DNA of 19,254 bases. Source: an uncultured Bacteroidales bacterium. Its GTDB lineage: Bacteria > Bacteroidota > Bacteroidia > Bacteroidales > Paludibacteraceae. The translations under genes were made by a program, and so were the position numbers. Position 1 is the stretch's first letter. Every line of letters begins with the position of its first letter. The DNA lies in contig ONXE01000016.1 in assembly GCA_900321775.1 (NCBI GenBank), positions 1-19,254 of the forward strand, in the 5' to 3' direction. This document shows positions 7,262 through 17,788 of this stretch, in pieces. The notes under the pieces are model-generated. The model was not told where the DNA came from and did not search any database. It saw only the letters and a program-made list of their open reading frames with translations.

Positions 7262-7310
7262 ACTTTTTGGGCAAAAAGTTTGGTAGTCTCAAAAAAAAAA
7301 TGTACCTTTG
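7262..7310 (+). promoter_or_regulatory. Promoter of the giant secreted-protein operon
   Basis: TTTG is at 7279-7282 and TACCTTTG at 7303-7310, with 20 nt between them. Directly upstream, and sharing one base with the -33 box, is the dyad ACTTTTTG (7262-7269) / CAAAAAGT (7272-7279). TCAAA is at 7289-7293. Transcription should start near 7317, about 30 nt before the ATG at 7349. Confidence 0.8.
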
Positions 7311-7348
7311 CAGCGTATTTTACGTAAAATCAAAAGTCAATCAATAGT

Positions 7349-10300
7349 ATGAAAAAACTGTACCTATTGGCAGCATTCGCACTGCTTGCGCCTTTCGTTT
7401 TACTTTATTCGCCATTGATGGCCGCTACCGGCAGGGGGTATTTTGAGGACCCCAACAACTTTGATGCGTACAATGCCGGCAACGGCAAGATACACATCAA
7501 GGTGTTTGTGTTTGGTGAGGGCGACAACAACTACAACGCCGGTCGTGGAGAGAACCACGATTGGGGCAATCTTCCAGCGCCGTACGCCAAAGAGACGGGT
7601 TCGCGTATCTATACGCAGTCGAGCGGAACGGCCAGACCGGTGATACATATGCACTACTGGGCCGACAACTACTACAACCGTAGCGCCTCGTCGGGTTCGC
7701 ATCACTGGCCCAAAGACAAGGGCGTGGTGTGGGTGCAGCTGTGGAGCGGTGTGATAGAGTGCACCAACAGCTATGACAGCGTCAAGCAAACCATCGTGGC
7801 GGATAGCTCCACGGTGGTGCAAGTGGAGTTGAAACGTAAGGATGAGGGCCGACATTTGACGTGGTTTGAGTTCGACTGGTATCCGCCGGAGAGCCTGGAT
7901 GGCCAGGATTTCACGCTGCATGTGATGTCGAACCACCATCAGTATGGTTCGGCCAATTACTATGCAAAGGGGTACAATATGGGCGCATATACCGGCGCGC
8001 AGGGCGAACGTGCGCCGATGATAGTGGACCCGTTCATGTATGCAGCCAACTCCAGCGGTCCTGCCGGTTACGGCAAATTGGCGACGGTGTACACGACTGT
8101 GTCGGACGTGACCAAATACTACACGACGCAAGACCCCTCGCCGAAGTTGCAGGCAGAGAAATCGGGCGTAATCTACATCGAGCCGCATGATACGGTACAA
8201 CGCGGTTTTCGTGCCCGTTTCTGGGAAGTACGCAGCTCGGACCAGACGACCTGGCGATGGGTGTGGTCGAACAGAGTGGATGTGCCCGCCTATCACAAGA
8301 TACACGATTTTGCGGTTCGCGGCTACAAGTATTATCGCGAGAATCCGGGCAAATGGTACATCAACAATCGGTATAAAGAACTGAGTTGGAAAGTCCATTA
8401 TCCCGAAGAAGAGGACGCAATGCAAGGGGATATCTTCGAAATACAACGGGCTTATCACGAGGATTACTCGGATGCGCAGACAATAGGTGTTCTGCCCATG
8501 TTGTATGACTCGACCACTACCGTCAACAATGTTCAGACCTATACGTTCGTCGATTCAACCGAAGCGGCGTGGTGGAACCCGGAGGAGCAGAGTTACAATA
8601 TCTACTACCGTGTGCGCCGAGGCTCGTCTGCGGTTTGGGATTGGTATCCCGGAGGCTACAACGCTACCGGTAAACTGAATTTGACGAATGGCGAATTGTA
8701 CATGCCCCAGTGTTTCAAGATGGATGCCGTTTATTCCTACTGGTTGGACCCTGATTTCGAGAACAACAGGGCGGTACATTTCCACTGGGATCTGGCTAAC
8801 GGTAACCACAACCCCGAACGCGATACCCGTGATCCGGGCTACACGGATTACTATTGGGATACCCGGCAGAAACTGATGCTTCGCAAAATACTGATAGAGA
8901 GCAACGACACCATCTTGATAGAGGTGCCGCAAGATACTATCCTCCGAGCCATAGACAGTATTTTCTATGCTTCGGATAGAACGCCCTTCTTCATCGGATC
9001 GCCGTATGTCAACTATACCGACTATGCCAATACGCCGTGTGTGCACTACAAGTACGAGACGTATATCGACACGACGGGAGTCGTCGTCAAGAAACTGCAG
9101 GATAAGGATTCCCGCATGACGGCAGTGCATGAGTTCAGAGGGCCGCATATCTACTATACCGAGGCGGCCAACATCAACACGTTCGCCGGCAGTCAAGCCG
9201 AGTATGCGGAATATGTGTTGCTTACGTGGAGCGCTACTGAAGGCGATGTCGGGACGTATGGCATCGAAGCCCGCCCGAACAACGAGAGCGCCTGGACGTC
9301 ATTGGTTGACAGCCTGTCGGCCAACTGGTTCAAGGACACGCAGGCGGACCCATCCGTGGCCGACCCGTGGCAGTATCGTCTGACGATGACATACACCTGC
9401 AACGGCGAGACGCTCCGTCGCAGTGCAGAAACGACCGGCAGCCGAAGTCCGTACGGCAAGATAAGCGGGCGCATCTCTTATGCGGATGGCACGGGATGCC
9501 CCAACATCGAGGTGAACGCTTCGCGCGTTTCGGATGGCGTGGTACTGCAGCGCGTCTTGACCGACGAGAGCGGTTATTACCTCATCGACAGTGTGCTCTA
9601 CAGCGGCGATGCGCAGTACGCCATCACTCCGGTAAGCCAAACGGCCGAGTTCCGCTACAATAACACCTCGGCCACCTTTGCCACCATCACCCTCTCGTTA
9701 GATCACTGCGTGGTAACGGGTGCCGATTTTGAGAACATCTCCTCGGTACGTGTGAGCGGTCGTGTGCTCTACGAGAACAGTACCATCCCCGTGAGGGATG
9801 CCAATTTCCTGGTGAACGGTCAAATAGTGCAGGTGACCGGACATGTGTATAAAACGGACGCGTCGGGCAATTTCGTGTTCTCCGTGCCCAAGAGCGAACC
9901 TTTTACCCTGCAAGCGGTGAAGGACGGCCACTGGTTTGCGGGCGACGGCTATGTGCGCATGGAAGGCGACAGCCTCCTGACGTTGACCAAACCGGTGGAT
10001 GGTATCCGTATCTACGACCAAACCAAGGTGCGTCTGATAGGTCGTCTGGCCGGTGGCGATGTGCAGGGAGAGAAACCGCTCGGACACGGGCTCAGTACCA
10101 ACTACCTGGGCGCGGATATAAAAATGGTGTTCGAACTGGAAGGCGATAATATCTCACAGATTGTGCATGTGAACTCGGACTTGGACAAAGACACCATTCA
10201 ACAACGGGTGGACTCCACCTACACGCTGTTCGAGAAGAAACGCATCACCATCTACCCGGACGTAAATACGGGCGAGTATGCCGTGGATCTGTACCCGGTG

Positions 10301-13300
10301 CGCTACAAGGTGACGCAGGCTACGGCGCGCGGCTACGCTACGCTCTTTGCCGAGGGTAAGACCAGCGAAACGCTTGACTTGAGCGACGCGGCCAATCGGC
10401 ACAACATATCGGTGTATGGCGGTGATACGGTGCACTACAACGCCGACTACAGTATCATCTATCATAGTCCGATAAACATCTCCTGCAAGCAGCTGATATA
10501 TGGCATCGAGATGGATTTCCTGGGCGAAAAGAGCATGATTCGCAAGAACGTCCTGAACGTGAACGAAGAGGTGGAACTGGCCACCAAACAACCCGACGGC
10601 AGCTATACGTACCTGTTTGGCGCACCGGTTTTCGCAACGGGCGATTACCACTTCCGTATCACAGCGCATGAGGACTATTACTACAACAACGATTTCCTGT
10701 CCACCAAGCACGAAGAGGTGCGTATCAACGGCGGAAAGCTGAAGATATACAACGGTATGCACGACCAGCGTGTCACCGATGTGGAGGTCAAATCTCTTGA
10801 TAGTCTTGGCCAGGCGGATATCACCGTTCCGGTGAACTATATCTCGTTTATCAAGACCGGCGAAGAGGCGCTTCGTGTGCTGGACCTGAGCGTCGAATAC
10901 AAGGGCATGTACATCGAGAAACAGGCTATCCGGGCCTATGTATGCGGCAACAAAGCCAAAGGGCGCGATTTCGTCACCTTTACGTCCGGAGACATCATCC
11001 TGTTTGATATCCTTCGCGACCCGCCGGGTTCACAGAGCTATTCCTATATCGAGGAGGGCACGAAGTATAACTACAACTACGAGTACAAGTTTGATTTTGA
11101 GTTCGGTCTGACCCTGATGTTAGGCTACGGAGCTCAAAGTACCGTGTCGATGGGATCGTACGTCGGAGGCCCGGCAGGCACTTATGCCGGTTATACTTCT
11201 ACCTATAGTACACAGAACACCTTCGACATACCGGTAACCAGTCATTACTTGTACGACAAGTACGGCTCCTATACCTTCACCACTTCCAATCGTATTGAAA
11301 CCGACAACGAGAAGTATTTCGTGGACCAAACAGGTAACGGCAAGTACTTCGTAGGTCAGGAAGCCGATGTGTATATCGGTGCGGTGCAGAACTTCTATTA
11401 CGGTATCACCTCGGCCGTCAAACCTCTCGACTCGTTGACCTACGCCACACTGCATGCACTTGACCGCCACAATGCAATGCGGCTGGTCAGCAGCGGACGT
11501 GACAAGAACGGCAAACTATGGTATCTGGTTATCGGCGAAGAAACCGAGGTCGGGCCCTATATCAGTTCGACCTTTGCCTACACCCATGATTATATCGAGA
11601 ACACCCTCATCCCGCAAATCAAGAAACAACGGGATATGCTGTTTGTAACCGGCGACAGTGCAACCGTTCAGGCCGTAGCCAACGCCCAACACAAACCTGC
11701 CTATTGGTCACTTGTGGCTGTCGGCGACACGCTCTTTGCGTCGGAAGGTTACTACAAGATCTTCTATCCTACAGGCGACTCTACCCTTTATGATAACCAG
11801 GTAGCATCCTACAACCGCCAGATTGCAAATTGGGAAAAAGCGTTCCTCAGAAACGAGCAGGAGAAGATCAGTGCTATCTATGGCAGCCAAAAACAGAAAG
11901 TAGGCACGTGGTCTGTAAGCGGCGGTACGATGATAACGCATAACGAGACCTATGAATACGGAGCAGACTACACCAAACGTATCGACTATCCCGGAGGTTC
12001 GCTCAAACCGTCGCAAGGTGCAAAAACGTTCCTTGAAAATGCATTCGGTCAAAGTGTTACCCAGCAGATAGAAGACCTTTGGAATCACAAAATTGACCCC
12101 AATAAAGGTAAGCCGACTACCATCACGTCAGACCAGGTGGGCTCACACTTCATCTACGAGTTTACACCCATCATCAATCTCTCGTTTGACTACACCCCCA
12201 ACTCCGGCACCACGCATACCAAGCGAACAGGCTTTGTCCTCGAGCCGGATAACTTCGGCCACGAGTCTGTCTCGGTTTATCGTTTGGTCAACAGCAAGGA
12301 TGCGTTCAACAAGGGCTCGGACGAGATTCGTGATTTCATCTCGAACAACAGCGTCGGCAACCTGATTGACGGAACACCGGATAGTCTGTATGGCTCGTAT
12401 GTCTTTTTCCTGGAAGGCGGTGCGTCCCGTTGCCCGTATGAACCGGCATACTCCGCCAACTGGTATGAGCCGTCCTTGCCACTCTCGGCAGGAACGTTAA
12501 ATCTGGAGAACCAGAAACTGGATATCAATGTCCACGAGCGCAGTAATGTGCCGGCTGACCAGGCGGCGGTCTTCCTGCTCAAACTGACCAATGAGGGGGA
12601 AGGCGATTACGGAAGTTCGGTGGCTCCTATCACGTTCTACCTCAAGCAAAAAGAGGGCTCCAACCCCCACGGCGCTCGACTCATCATCGATGGAATGCCG
12701 TTGACGGGCGATGGACGAGCCATCAAGATCGCGCACAACGAAATCATCACCAAGACCCTTCAGGTGTATGCCGGAGAGGGCTATGACTATGAGAACATTA
12801 CCCTCGAGTTGTCCTCGCCTTGCGACCCGTATAACAAAGTGGCATGCCGTTTCTCGGTACATTATATGCCTGTAGCAAGTCCGGTGAACATTGTCACGCC
12901 GCACGACAAATGGGTGATGAACACCCTTTCGTCGCAAGACTCCGTAGGCTATTACCTGCCGGTGACCATCGATGGGTTTGATGTCAACTACAACGGCTTC
13001 GACCATATTGAGTTCCAGTACAAACTATCCACTCAGTCCGATGACGCATGGGTGAACCAATGCAGTTATTACTACTCCGACAGTCTCTACAAGGCCGCCA
13101 GCGGTAACAAGGCTATGATTACCAGTGGCCGCATCGAGAACATCCGTTTCTATGGCGAGCGCGACCCGATGGAGCAGCAGTATGACTTGCGCGCTGTGAG
13201 CTACTGCCGTTACGGTAACGGGTTCGTCACCCGCAGTTCTGCTGTGCTGTCGGGTACCAAAGACACACGTCCGCCACGCGTGTTCGGTCAGCCCGAGCCG

Positions 13301-16300
13301 GCGGATGCTATCCTCGGTGTAGGCGACAACCTCAAGCTGCGCTTCAACGAAGCGATTGCGGGTAATTATCTGGACGAAGACAACAATTTCCAACTGATGG
13401 GTATCACCAACGAGACGGGTATCACCACGGGTGCAGCTCTTGTGTTTGAAGGCAACGTTCAGACGTGTGCCGAGACCAAGGCCAACCGCAGTTTGTCCGA
13501 GTCGTTCACGTTGGATATGCTCGTCAAACCCACCGAACCAAACTCCGAGGAAGTTTTCTTTATGCATGGTTCAGGCGACGATCTGTTGCTCTTCGGCAAA
13601 TCCTACGACAATCGTCTGTCGCTTGCCGTCGGATTCGACTACTACGTCAACTCCGAACGTCTGAGCGTCCCGATGACCGATTTCACGCGCGTCATCGTCA
13701 CATATGACCACGAGACAGGCGCCGTCCGGTTCTTTGCCGGTACACAAGAGGTGACCAAGCCCTCTTCGCCCGTCACCGGGATACCGTTCGTACACAAGGC
13801 TTGCGCGCCGCTGAACTTCGGTGCCGGCCTGATAGGCAGTATCCTCGAGGCACGAATCTGGACCAAGGCCCTCACGCCCGCGGAAATAGCCAATACGCAC
13901 ATGAAGTACCTGACGGGCTTCGAGCGCGAACTGCTGGCATATTATCCCATGAACGAGGGACAGGGTACGACGCTCACCGACAAAGCCAACGGAGCGACGC
14001 TGTTCGTAAACGGCGCGACGTGGCGATATGAGAAAGGTATATCGTTGCATATACCCGCCACCGACTCCGTCGAGTTGGCAGGCGACCTGATGGCCCGCTC
14101 CTCAATTCACGACGAGTCGTTTATGTGCTGGGTAAAGACTACCGCCGAAAACGGAAATATCTTCTCCGCAGCCAGCGGTTTCCGCTTCGCCATCGAGAAC
14201 GGCAACCTGGTGATGTATAACGGCGACCGTTCGTATCGCGTCAACCGCCCGATAGCCGGCGGCGAATGGCATCATCTGCTGCTTACTGTTGACCGCGCAC
14301 ATAACGACCTGACTCTGTATGTGGACGAAGATGCGGTGGTCTCCGAATCGGCTGCCAACTTCGGCAGTATCAGCGGCCGGATGTTCCTCGGAGGCAGCGG
14401 CTTCGAGGGTAATATCGACGAGATAGCCATCTTTGAGCAAGCCCTGCCCAAGACCTTTGTCGAGGGGTACGGACACATCTCGCCCTATGGCGACGAAATG
14501 GGTCTGATGGCTTATCTGCCGTTCCAGCAGACCAATGAGAACGAGAGCGGTATTATGGAACTGGTGTTCAGCGTGAACGACCAGCGTCAGTTCAAGACCT
14601 CTGCCGGAGATATCATCGAGAAACAGGTGCCGCTGGTCATCGCCCGAAACGGACAGACCATCGCCGATATGGCGGATAAGACCGCCTCTGCACCGGTTCG
14701 CTCGCAAGGTATGCTGACCAAACTGTTCTTCGACTGGTCGTTCAACAACGACGAACTGATGATCAATATCCTCAACAAAGATCGCGAGGTCAACAAACAG
14801 ACCGTTTATGTCACCGTGCGCGATGTGGAGGACATGAACGGCAACCCTATGGCATCGCCTGTGATGTGGACCGCTTTTGTGGACCGCAACAGCCTCAAAT
14901 GGGAGGATGACGACCTGAACCTTTACGCCACTTTCGGCGCACCGGTCACTAATTTTGAGTACCGGGATGTGGAGATTATCAACCGCTCCGGCAAACGTCA
15001 TCAGTTTGCCATCGAGTCGTTGCCCGACTGGCTGTCTGTGGATCAGTCGTACGGCAGCATCAACCCGCTTGAGGACAAGTTCATCCGCTTCTATTACAAC
15101 CCGAACATGCCCGTAGGCAAGTACATGGATGTAGTCTATCTGACCGATGAGAACGGGTTGAGCGAACCGCTCGAGGTGGAATATACCGTTGAGGCTTTGC
15201 CGCCGTACGAAGACGTGAACACGAGCCTCTATCCGCTCAACATGTCCGTCTGCGGACTGGTCAAGATAGGCGACACCTATGACACCGACCCGGAGGATAT
15301 CGTCTATGCCATCTTCCGCAACGAGTCTGTCGGCATGGCGCATCCGGCTCCTGTGGCCGGTACTCTTTCACCGGCATCCACTGCCGAACTCTACATCACC
15401 ATCTATGGCAGCGAGCAGATGAACGGCAAGAACCTGACCTTCCACCTATGGCAGGCCTCGACGGGCAAGACCCTTATCCTCTCGCCGAGTCGCGCTATCC
15501 AATTCAAGTCCGGCGATGTCATCGGTTGTGGCAACGACGAACCTGTCGTCTTCACAACTTCCGGCTCAGAGACACAGATTATCGAGATCCTGCCCGGCTG
15601 GAACTGGGTTTCCACCAACCTCGACCTGCAACCTGAGACGGCGGCGCTCAATCAGGTTATGATGGCCGCCACGCCGTGGAAAGAAGGCGACCTCATCAAG
15701 AACCCCGCAACCCGCCAGTTCTGCACCTATTCCGAGGTGATGGACGCCTTCATGGGAACCCTCTCCGCTTGGGATTATTCGCAGATATACATGGTCTATG
15801 CTGCAGCCGAGAACCAACTGCGTCTGAACGGTGACCCGCTTCATGAGTCCCGCAAGCAGATCACCCTCCGCGGTGATGGAGCGTGGACTGCTTTCCCATG
15901 TCTGCTCTCTCAAGGCACGCCTACGGCCGAAGCGCTGTCCGACTACTACAGTTACGCCATGCCGGGCGATATACTGAAAGGACATAACCGCTTTGCCGTC
16001 TTCTCGTCCGACGGACGTTGGGTGGGCGACCTCACAGGCCTCCGTCCCGGCGAGGGCTTCCTGTTCCGCCGTATGGGCCCGGGCGATGTGACCATCCGCC
16101 TCTACGACCGCGCAGCTTCTGCGCCGAGTTTCCAACGCGAACGCACCGCCATTCCGTCGGCCTCCAACATGACGATGATTGCTCGCCTCTCGACCCTTGA
16201 CTCTCGCCTCCACTGCTACGTGGACGGAGTCCTCGCAGGCGTGGCTACACCTGTCACGGTGGACGATAAGACGTTCTTCTTCCTTACCATCCAAAGCGAT

Positions 16301-16534
16301 AGGCAGGGAACGCTTCGCTTCGAGACCGCCAACGGAGTCGTCTTGCAGGCCTACTCCGGCAACCATGCTCCGCTTACCATCCAATGCGAGGCAGACAGTC
16401 ATCATGGTTCGCTGGAAGCTCCCGTGCTGCTGGAGCCCTGTAACGCAGGAAAGCCGTATAAGATTCTTGAGAACCAACACGTAGTAATTATTCGCAACAA
16501 TGAGAAATATGATGTTACCGGCAAAAAATTGTAA
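7349..16534 (+). CDS. Giant exported multidomain protein (3061 aa) with LamG domains and C-terminal tail
   Basis: Residues 1-26 are a signal peptide (MKKLYLLAAFALLAPFVLLY, cleavage near MAA|TG). Residues 27-700 are rich in Trp and Tyr with Fn3-like pieces (DIFEIQRAYHEDYSDAQTIG). Two carboxypeptidase-regulatory-like domains follow at about 703-790 (GKISGRISYADG) and 802-870 (VSGRVLYENS). Residues about 900-1970 match no family I recognise; they include DPPG at 1224-1227, a Gly-rich apolar stretch after it, and a coiled-coil-like segment near 1481-1511. Next come an Ig-like domain at about 1972-2030, LamG/concanavalin-like domains at about 2028-2184 and 2229-2374, a BACON-like domain at about 2534-2614 (ESLPDWLSVDQSYGSINP) and a module from G2750 (GWNWVSTNLDL). 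The last 24 residues match the tail of the next gene. No catalytic motif was seen, so it is probably a surface adhesin or binding scaffold. The gene is uninterrupted and first in a two-gene operon. Confidence 0.9.
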   Translation: MKKLYLLAAFALLAPFVLLYSPLMAATGRGYFEDPNNFDAYNAGNGKIHIKVFVFGEGDNNYNAGRGENHDWGNLPAPYAKETGSRIYTQSSGTARPVIHMHYWADNYYNRSASSGSHHWPKDKGVVWVQLWSGVIECTNSYDSVKQTIVADSSTVVQVELKRKDEGRHLTWFEFDWYPPESLDGQDFTLHVMSNHHQYGSANYYAKGYNMGAYTGAQGERAPMIVDPFMYAANSSGPAGYGKLATVYTTVSDVTKYYTTQDPSPKLQAEKSGVIYIEPHDTVQRGFRARFWEVRSSDQTTWRWVWSNRVDVPAYHKIHDFAVRGYKYYRENPGKWYINNRYKELSWKVHYPEEEDAMQGDIFEIQRAYHEDYSDAQTIGVLPMLYDSTTTVNNVQTYTFVDSTEAAWWNPEEQSYNIYYRVRRGSSAVWDWYPGGYNATGKLNLTNGELYMPQCFKMDAVYSYWLDPDFENNRAVHFHWDLANGNHNPERDTRDPGYTDYYWDTRQKLMLRKILIESNDTILIEVPQDTILRAIDSIFYASDRTPFFIGSPYVNYTDYANTPCVHYKYETYIDTTGVVVKKLQDKDSRMTAVHEFRGPHIYYTEAANINTFAGSQAEYAEYVLLTWSATEGDVGTYGIEARPNNESAWTSLVDSLSANWFKDTQADPSVADPWQYRLTMTYTCNGETLRRSAETTGSRSPYGKISGRISYADGTGCPNIEVNASRVSDGVVLQRVLTDESGYYLIDSVLYSGDAQYAITPVSQTAEFRYNNTSATFATITLSLDHCVVTGADFENISSVRVSGRVLYENSTIPVRDANFLVNGQIVQVTGHVYKTDASGNFVFSVPKSEPFTLQAVKDGHWFAGDGYVRMEGDSLLTLTKPVDGIRIYDQTKVRLIGRLAGGDVQGEKPLGHGLSTNYLGADIKMVFELEGDNISQIVHVNSDLDKDTIQQRVDSTYTLFEKKRITIYPDVNTGEYAVDLYPVRYKVTQATARGYATLFAEGKTSETLDLSDAANRHNISVYGGDTVHYNADYSIIYHSPINISCKQLIYGIEMDFLGEKSMIRKNVLNVNEEVELATKQPDGSYTYLFGAPVFATGDYHFRITAHEDYYYNNDFLSTKHEEVRINGGKLKIYNGMHDQRVTDVEVKSLDSLGQADITVPVNYISFIKTGEEALRVLDLSVEYKGMYIEKQAIRAYVCGNKAKGRDFVTFTSGDIILFDILRDPPGSQSYSYIEEGTKYNYNYEYKFDFEFGLTLMLGYGAQSTVSMGSYVGGPAGTYAGYTSTYSTQNTFDIPVTSHYLYDKYGSYTFTTSNRIETDNEKYFVDQTGNGKYFVGQEADVYIGAVQNFYYGITSAVKPLDSLTYATLHALDRHNAMRLVSSGRDKNGKLWYLVIGEETEVGPYISSTFAYTHDYIENTLIPQIKKQRDMLFVTGDSATVQAVANAQHKPAYWSLVAVGDTLFASEGYYKIFYPTGDSTLYDNQVASYNRQIANWEKAFLRNEQEKISAIYGSQKQKVGTWSVSGGTMITHNETYEYGADYTKRIDYPGGSLKPSQGAKTFLENAFGQSVTQQIEDLWNHKIDPNKGKPTTITSDQVGSHFIYEFTPIINLSFDYTPNSGTTHTKRTGFVLEPDNFGHESVSVYRLVNSKDAFNKGSDEIRDFISNNSVGNLIDGTPDSLYGSYVFFLEGGASRCPYEPAYSANWYEPSLPLSAGTLNLENQKLDINVHERSNVPADQAAVFLLKLTNEGEGDYGSSVAPITFYLKQKEGSNPHGARLIIDGMPLTGDGRAIKIAHNEIITKTLQVYAGEGYDYENITLELSSPCDPYNKVACRFSVHYMPVASPVNIVTPHDKWVMNTLSSQDSVGYYLPVTIDGFDVNYNGFDHIEFQYKLSTQSDDAWVNQCSYYYSDSLYKAASGNKAMITSGRIENIRFYGERDPMEQQYDLRAVSYCRYGNGFVTRSSAVLSGTKDTRPPRVFGQPEPADAILGVGDNLKLRFNEAIAGNYLDEDNNFQLMGITNETGITTGAALVFEGNVQTCAETKANRSLSESFTLDMLVKPTEPNSEEVFFMHGSGDDLLLFGKSYDNRLSLAVGFDYYVNSERLSVPMTDFTRVIVTYDHETGAVRFFAGTQEVTKPSSPVTGIPFVHKACAPLNFGAGLIGSILEARIWTKALTPAEIANTHMKYLTGFERELLAYYPMNEGQGTTLTDKANGATLFVNGATWRYEKGISLHIPATDSVELAGDLMARSSIHDESFMCWVKTTAENGNIFSAASGFRFAIENGNLVMYNGDRSYRVNRPIAGGEWHHLLLTVDRAHNDLTLYVDEDAVVSESAANFGSISGRMFLGGSGFEGNIDEIAIFEQALPKTFVEGYGHISPYGDEMGLMAYLPFQQTNENESGIMELVFSVNDQRQFKTSAGDIIEKQVPLVIARNGQTIADMADKTASAPVRSQGMLTKLFFDWSFNNDELMINILNKDREVNKQTVYVTVRDVEDMNGNPMASPVMWTAFVDRNSLKWEDDDLNLYATFGAPVTNFEYRDVEIINRSGKRHQFAIESLPDWLSVDQSYGSINPLEDKFIRFYYNPNMPVGKYMDVVYLTDENGLSEPLEVEYTVEALPPYEDVNTSLYPLNMSVCGLVKIGDTYDTDPEDIVYAIFRNESVGMAHPAPVAGTLSPASTAELYITIYGSEQMNGKNLTFHLWQASTGKTLILSPSRAIQFKSGDVIGCGNDEPVVFTTSGSETQIIEILPGWNWVSTNLDLQPETAALNQVMMAATPWKEGDLIKNPATRQFCTYSEVMDAFMGTLSAWDYSQIYMVYAAAENQLRLNGDPLHESRKQITLRGDGAWTAFPCLLSQGTPTAEALSDYYSYAMPGDILKGHNRFAVFSSDGRWVGDLTGLRPGEGFLFRRMGPGDVTIRLYDRAASAPSFQRERTAIPSASNMTMIARLSTLDSRLHCYVDGVLAGVATPVTVDDKTFFFLTIQSDRQGTLRFETANGVVLQAYSGNHAPLTIQCEADSHHGSLEAPVLLEPCNAGKPYKILENQHVVIIRNNEKYDVTGKKL

Positions 16535-17642
16535 GATACTACTGCTTGCTGCCCTGTTCGTCGGGGCGGCAAGCACGGCTTTCGCAGGAACGACATGTGG
16601 CACCAATCTGGAATATGAGTTACAAGGCACTATGCTTGTCCTTACCTCACCTGATCCGGGCGCTTCGGCAACGATTAGTTCTTCGGCCTTTTATAATCGT
16701 ACGGACTTTACGGATGTTATCATTCCCGACAATGTGACAAGTATCGGTCCAAGTGCTTTCTATGGCTGTTCGTCATTGGTTCACGTGTTCTGTCGTCCGC
16801 AAATGGCTCCTGCTCTTGGGGCGGATGCGTTCACCAGCTGCGCTACCGGCTTGCAGATTTGTGTACCCACGCTCGGGGCATACACAAAGGCGGATATTTG
16901 GACTCAATACCAAGAAAAGCTAACCCTTTGTTTCCTCGACGAGAACGATGAGCAAACTACTGCTGAAGCCAAGATATCCTTATTTCGGAATACTAACGAG
17001 ATAGACCTCTTCCGCACTCTCCGCAAGGCAGGTTGTTTCAACACGCTCACATTGCCGTTCAGCGTGCCCGATATCAGCGCATCTCCACTTAAGGGCGCGG
17101 AGGTCTATAAGTTCGTCGGTGCAACCGTTTCAGACGGTGAGCTGCAACTGGACATCACCCCATTGACAGGTACTGCATTGGCCGCCGGAACACCTTATCT
17201 CATCCAGTGGTCAAACACAGGCGAGGTACTGACCCATTTGCATTTCACCGGCATCACTTGGGATAACGATCAGTCGGCTGACTATGCCGGCACGGGCGAA
17301 GTCCTGTTCCACGGGTTCTACGGTAAGACACATATCGGTGACGCTACCGAAGGAGACCAGCATCTCAACCTCTTCCTTGGCGGCAACAACATCCTCTATT
17401 GGCCGAGCGATGCTGACCCAAATGCGAAGATGTCGGGCTTCAGGGCATGGTTTCAGATCACGCCTTCTGCCCAGGCACCTGTTTATCGAGGCATGCCCGC
17501 TACGCTGCAGATTGTCGCTTCGCCAACCGACTTACGGGAAGTGCAGTCCCCCGAAATCCGTTGTCAGAAAATCCTGAGAGACGGGCAAATGATAATCATT
17601 CGCAACGGAGTTGAGTATTCCATAAATGGACAAAGACTATGA
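16500..17642 (+). CDS. Exported BspA-type leucine-rich-repeat protein with C-terminal tail
   Basis: A signal peptide spans about residues 1-29 (KILLLAALFVGAASTAFA). Residues about 35-135 hold LRR_5/BspA-type repeat sequence (SSSAFYNRTDFTDVIIPDNV, then SIGPSAFYGCSSLVHVFC), only one to two repeats, far fewer than in classic BspA adhesins. Residues 150-350 look like a beta-rich domain (FNTLTLPFSVP, GTPYLIQWSN) commonly found at the C-terminus of Bacteroidales LRR proteins. The last 24 residues (357-380) align without gaps to the tail of the giant protein. The gene overlaps that one by 35 bp in another frame, so translation is probably coupled. ATGs at 16509 and 16512 are alternative starts that would still leave a good signal peptide. 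Likely role: surface or secreted partner of the giant protein (inference). Confidence 0.85.
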   Translation: MRNMMLPAKNCKILLLAALFVGAASTAFAGTTCGTNLEYELQGTMLVLTSPDPGASATISSSAFYNRTDFTDVIIPDNVTSIGPSAFYGCSSLVHVFCRPQMAPALGADAFTSCATGLQICVPTLGAYTKADIWTQYQEKLTLCFLDENDEQTTAEAKISLFRNTNEIDLFRTLRKAGCFNTLTLPFSVPDISASPLKGAEVYKFVGATVSDGELQLDITPLTGTALAAGTPYLIQWSNTGEVLTHLHFTGITWDNDQSADYAGTGEVLFHGFYGKTHIGDATEGDQHLNLFLGGNNILYWPSDADPNAKMSGFRAWFQITPSAQAPVYRGMPATLQIVASPTDLREVQSPEIRCQKILRDGQMIIIRNGVEYSINGQRL

Positions 17643-17788
17643 GACAGTATAGAACACCGCAAATTCAGATGTTTCGGCTGTGCAAACCAACGGACCTCAT
17701 TACTACCAGCACGCCCAAGATGGATGTTTCCGAAACAGGAGCGGAGCAAATTTACGCCTGGTAAGGCCTTGGGGAACATTTTTTTTGC

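Noticed and set aside
14102..15343. 413-codon open frame on the minus strand inside the giant gene
   Set aside because: It is the antisense of a well-supported coding frame with signal peptide, domains and tail. Its product shows no recognisable domain and has no promoter or leader.
17643..17788. Terminator after the LRR gene
   Set aside because: A small odd palindrome TGTTTCCGAAACA (17725-17737) has no T-run. The T-run at 17779-17786 has no stem before it and is part of the shared promoter sequence.
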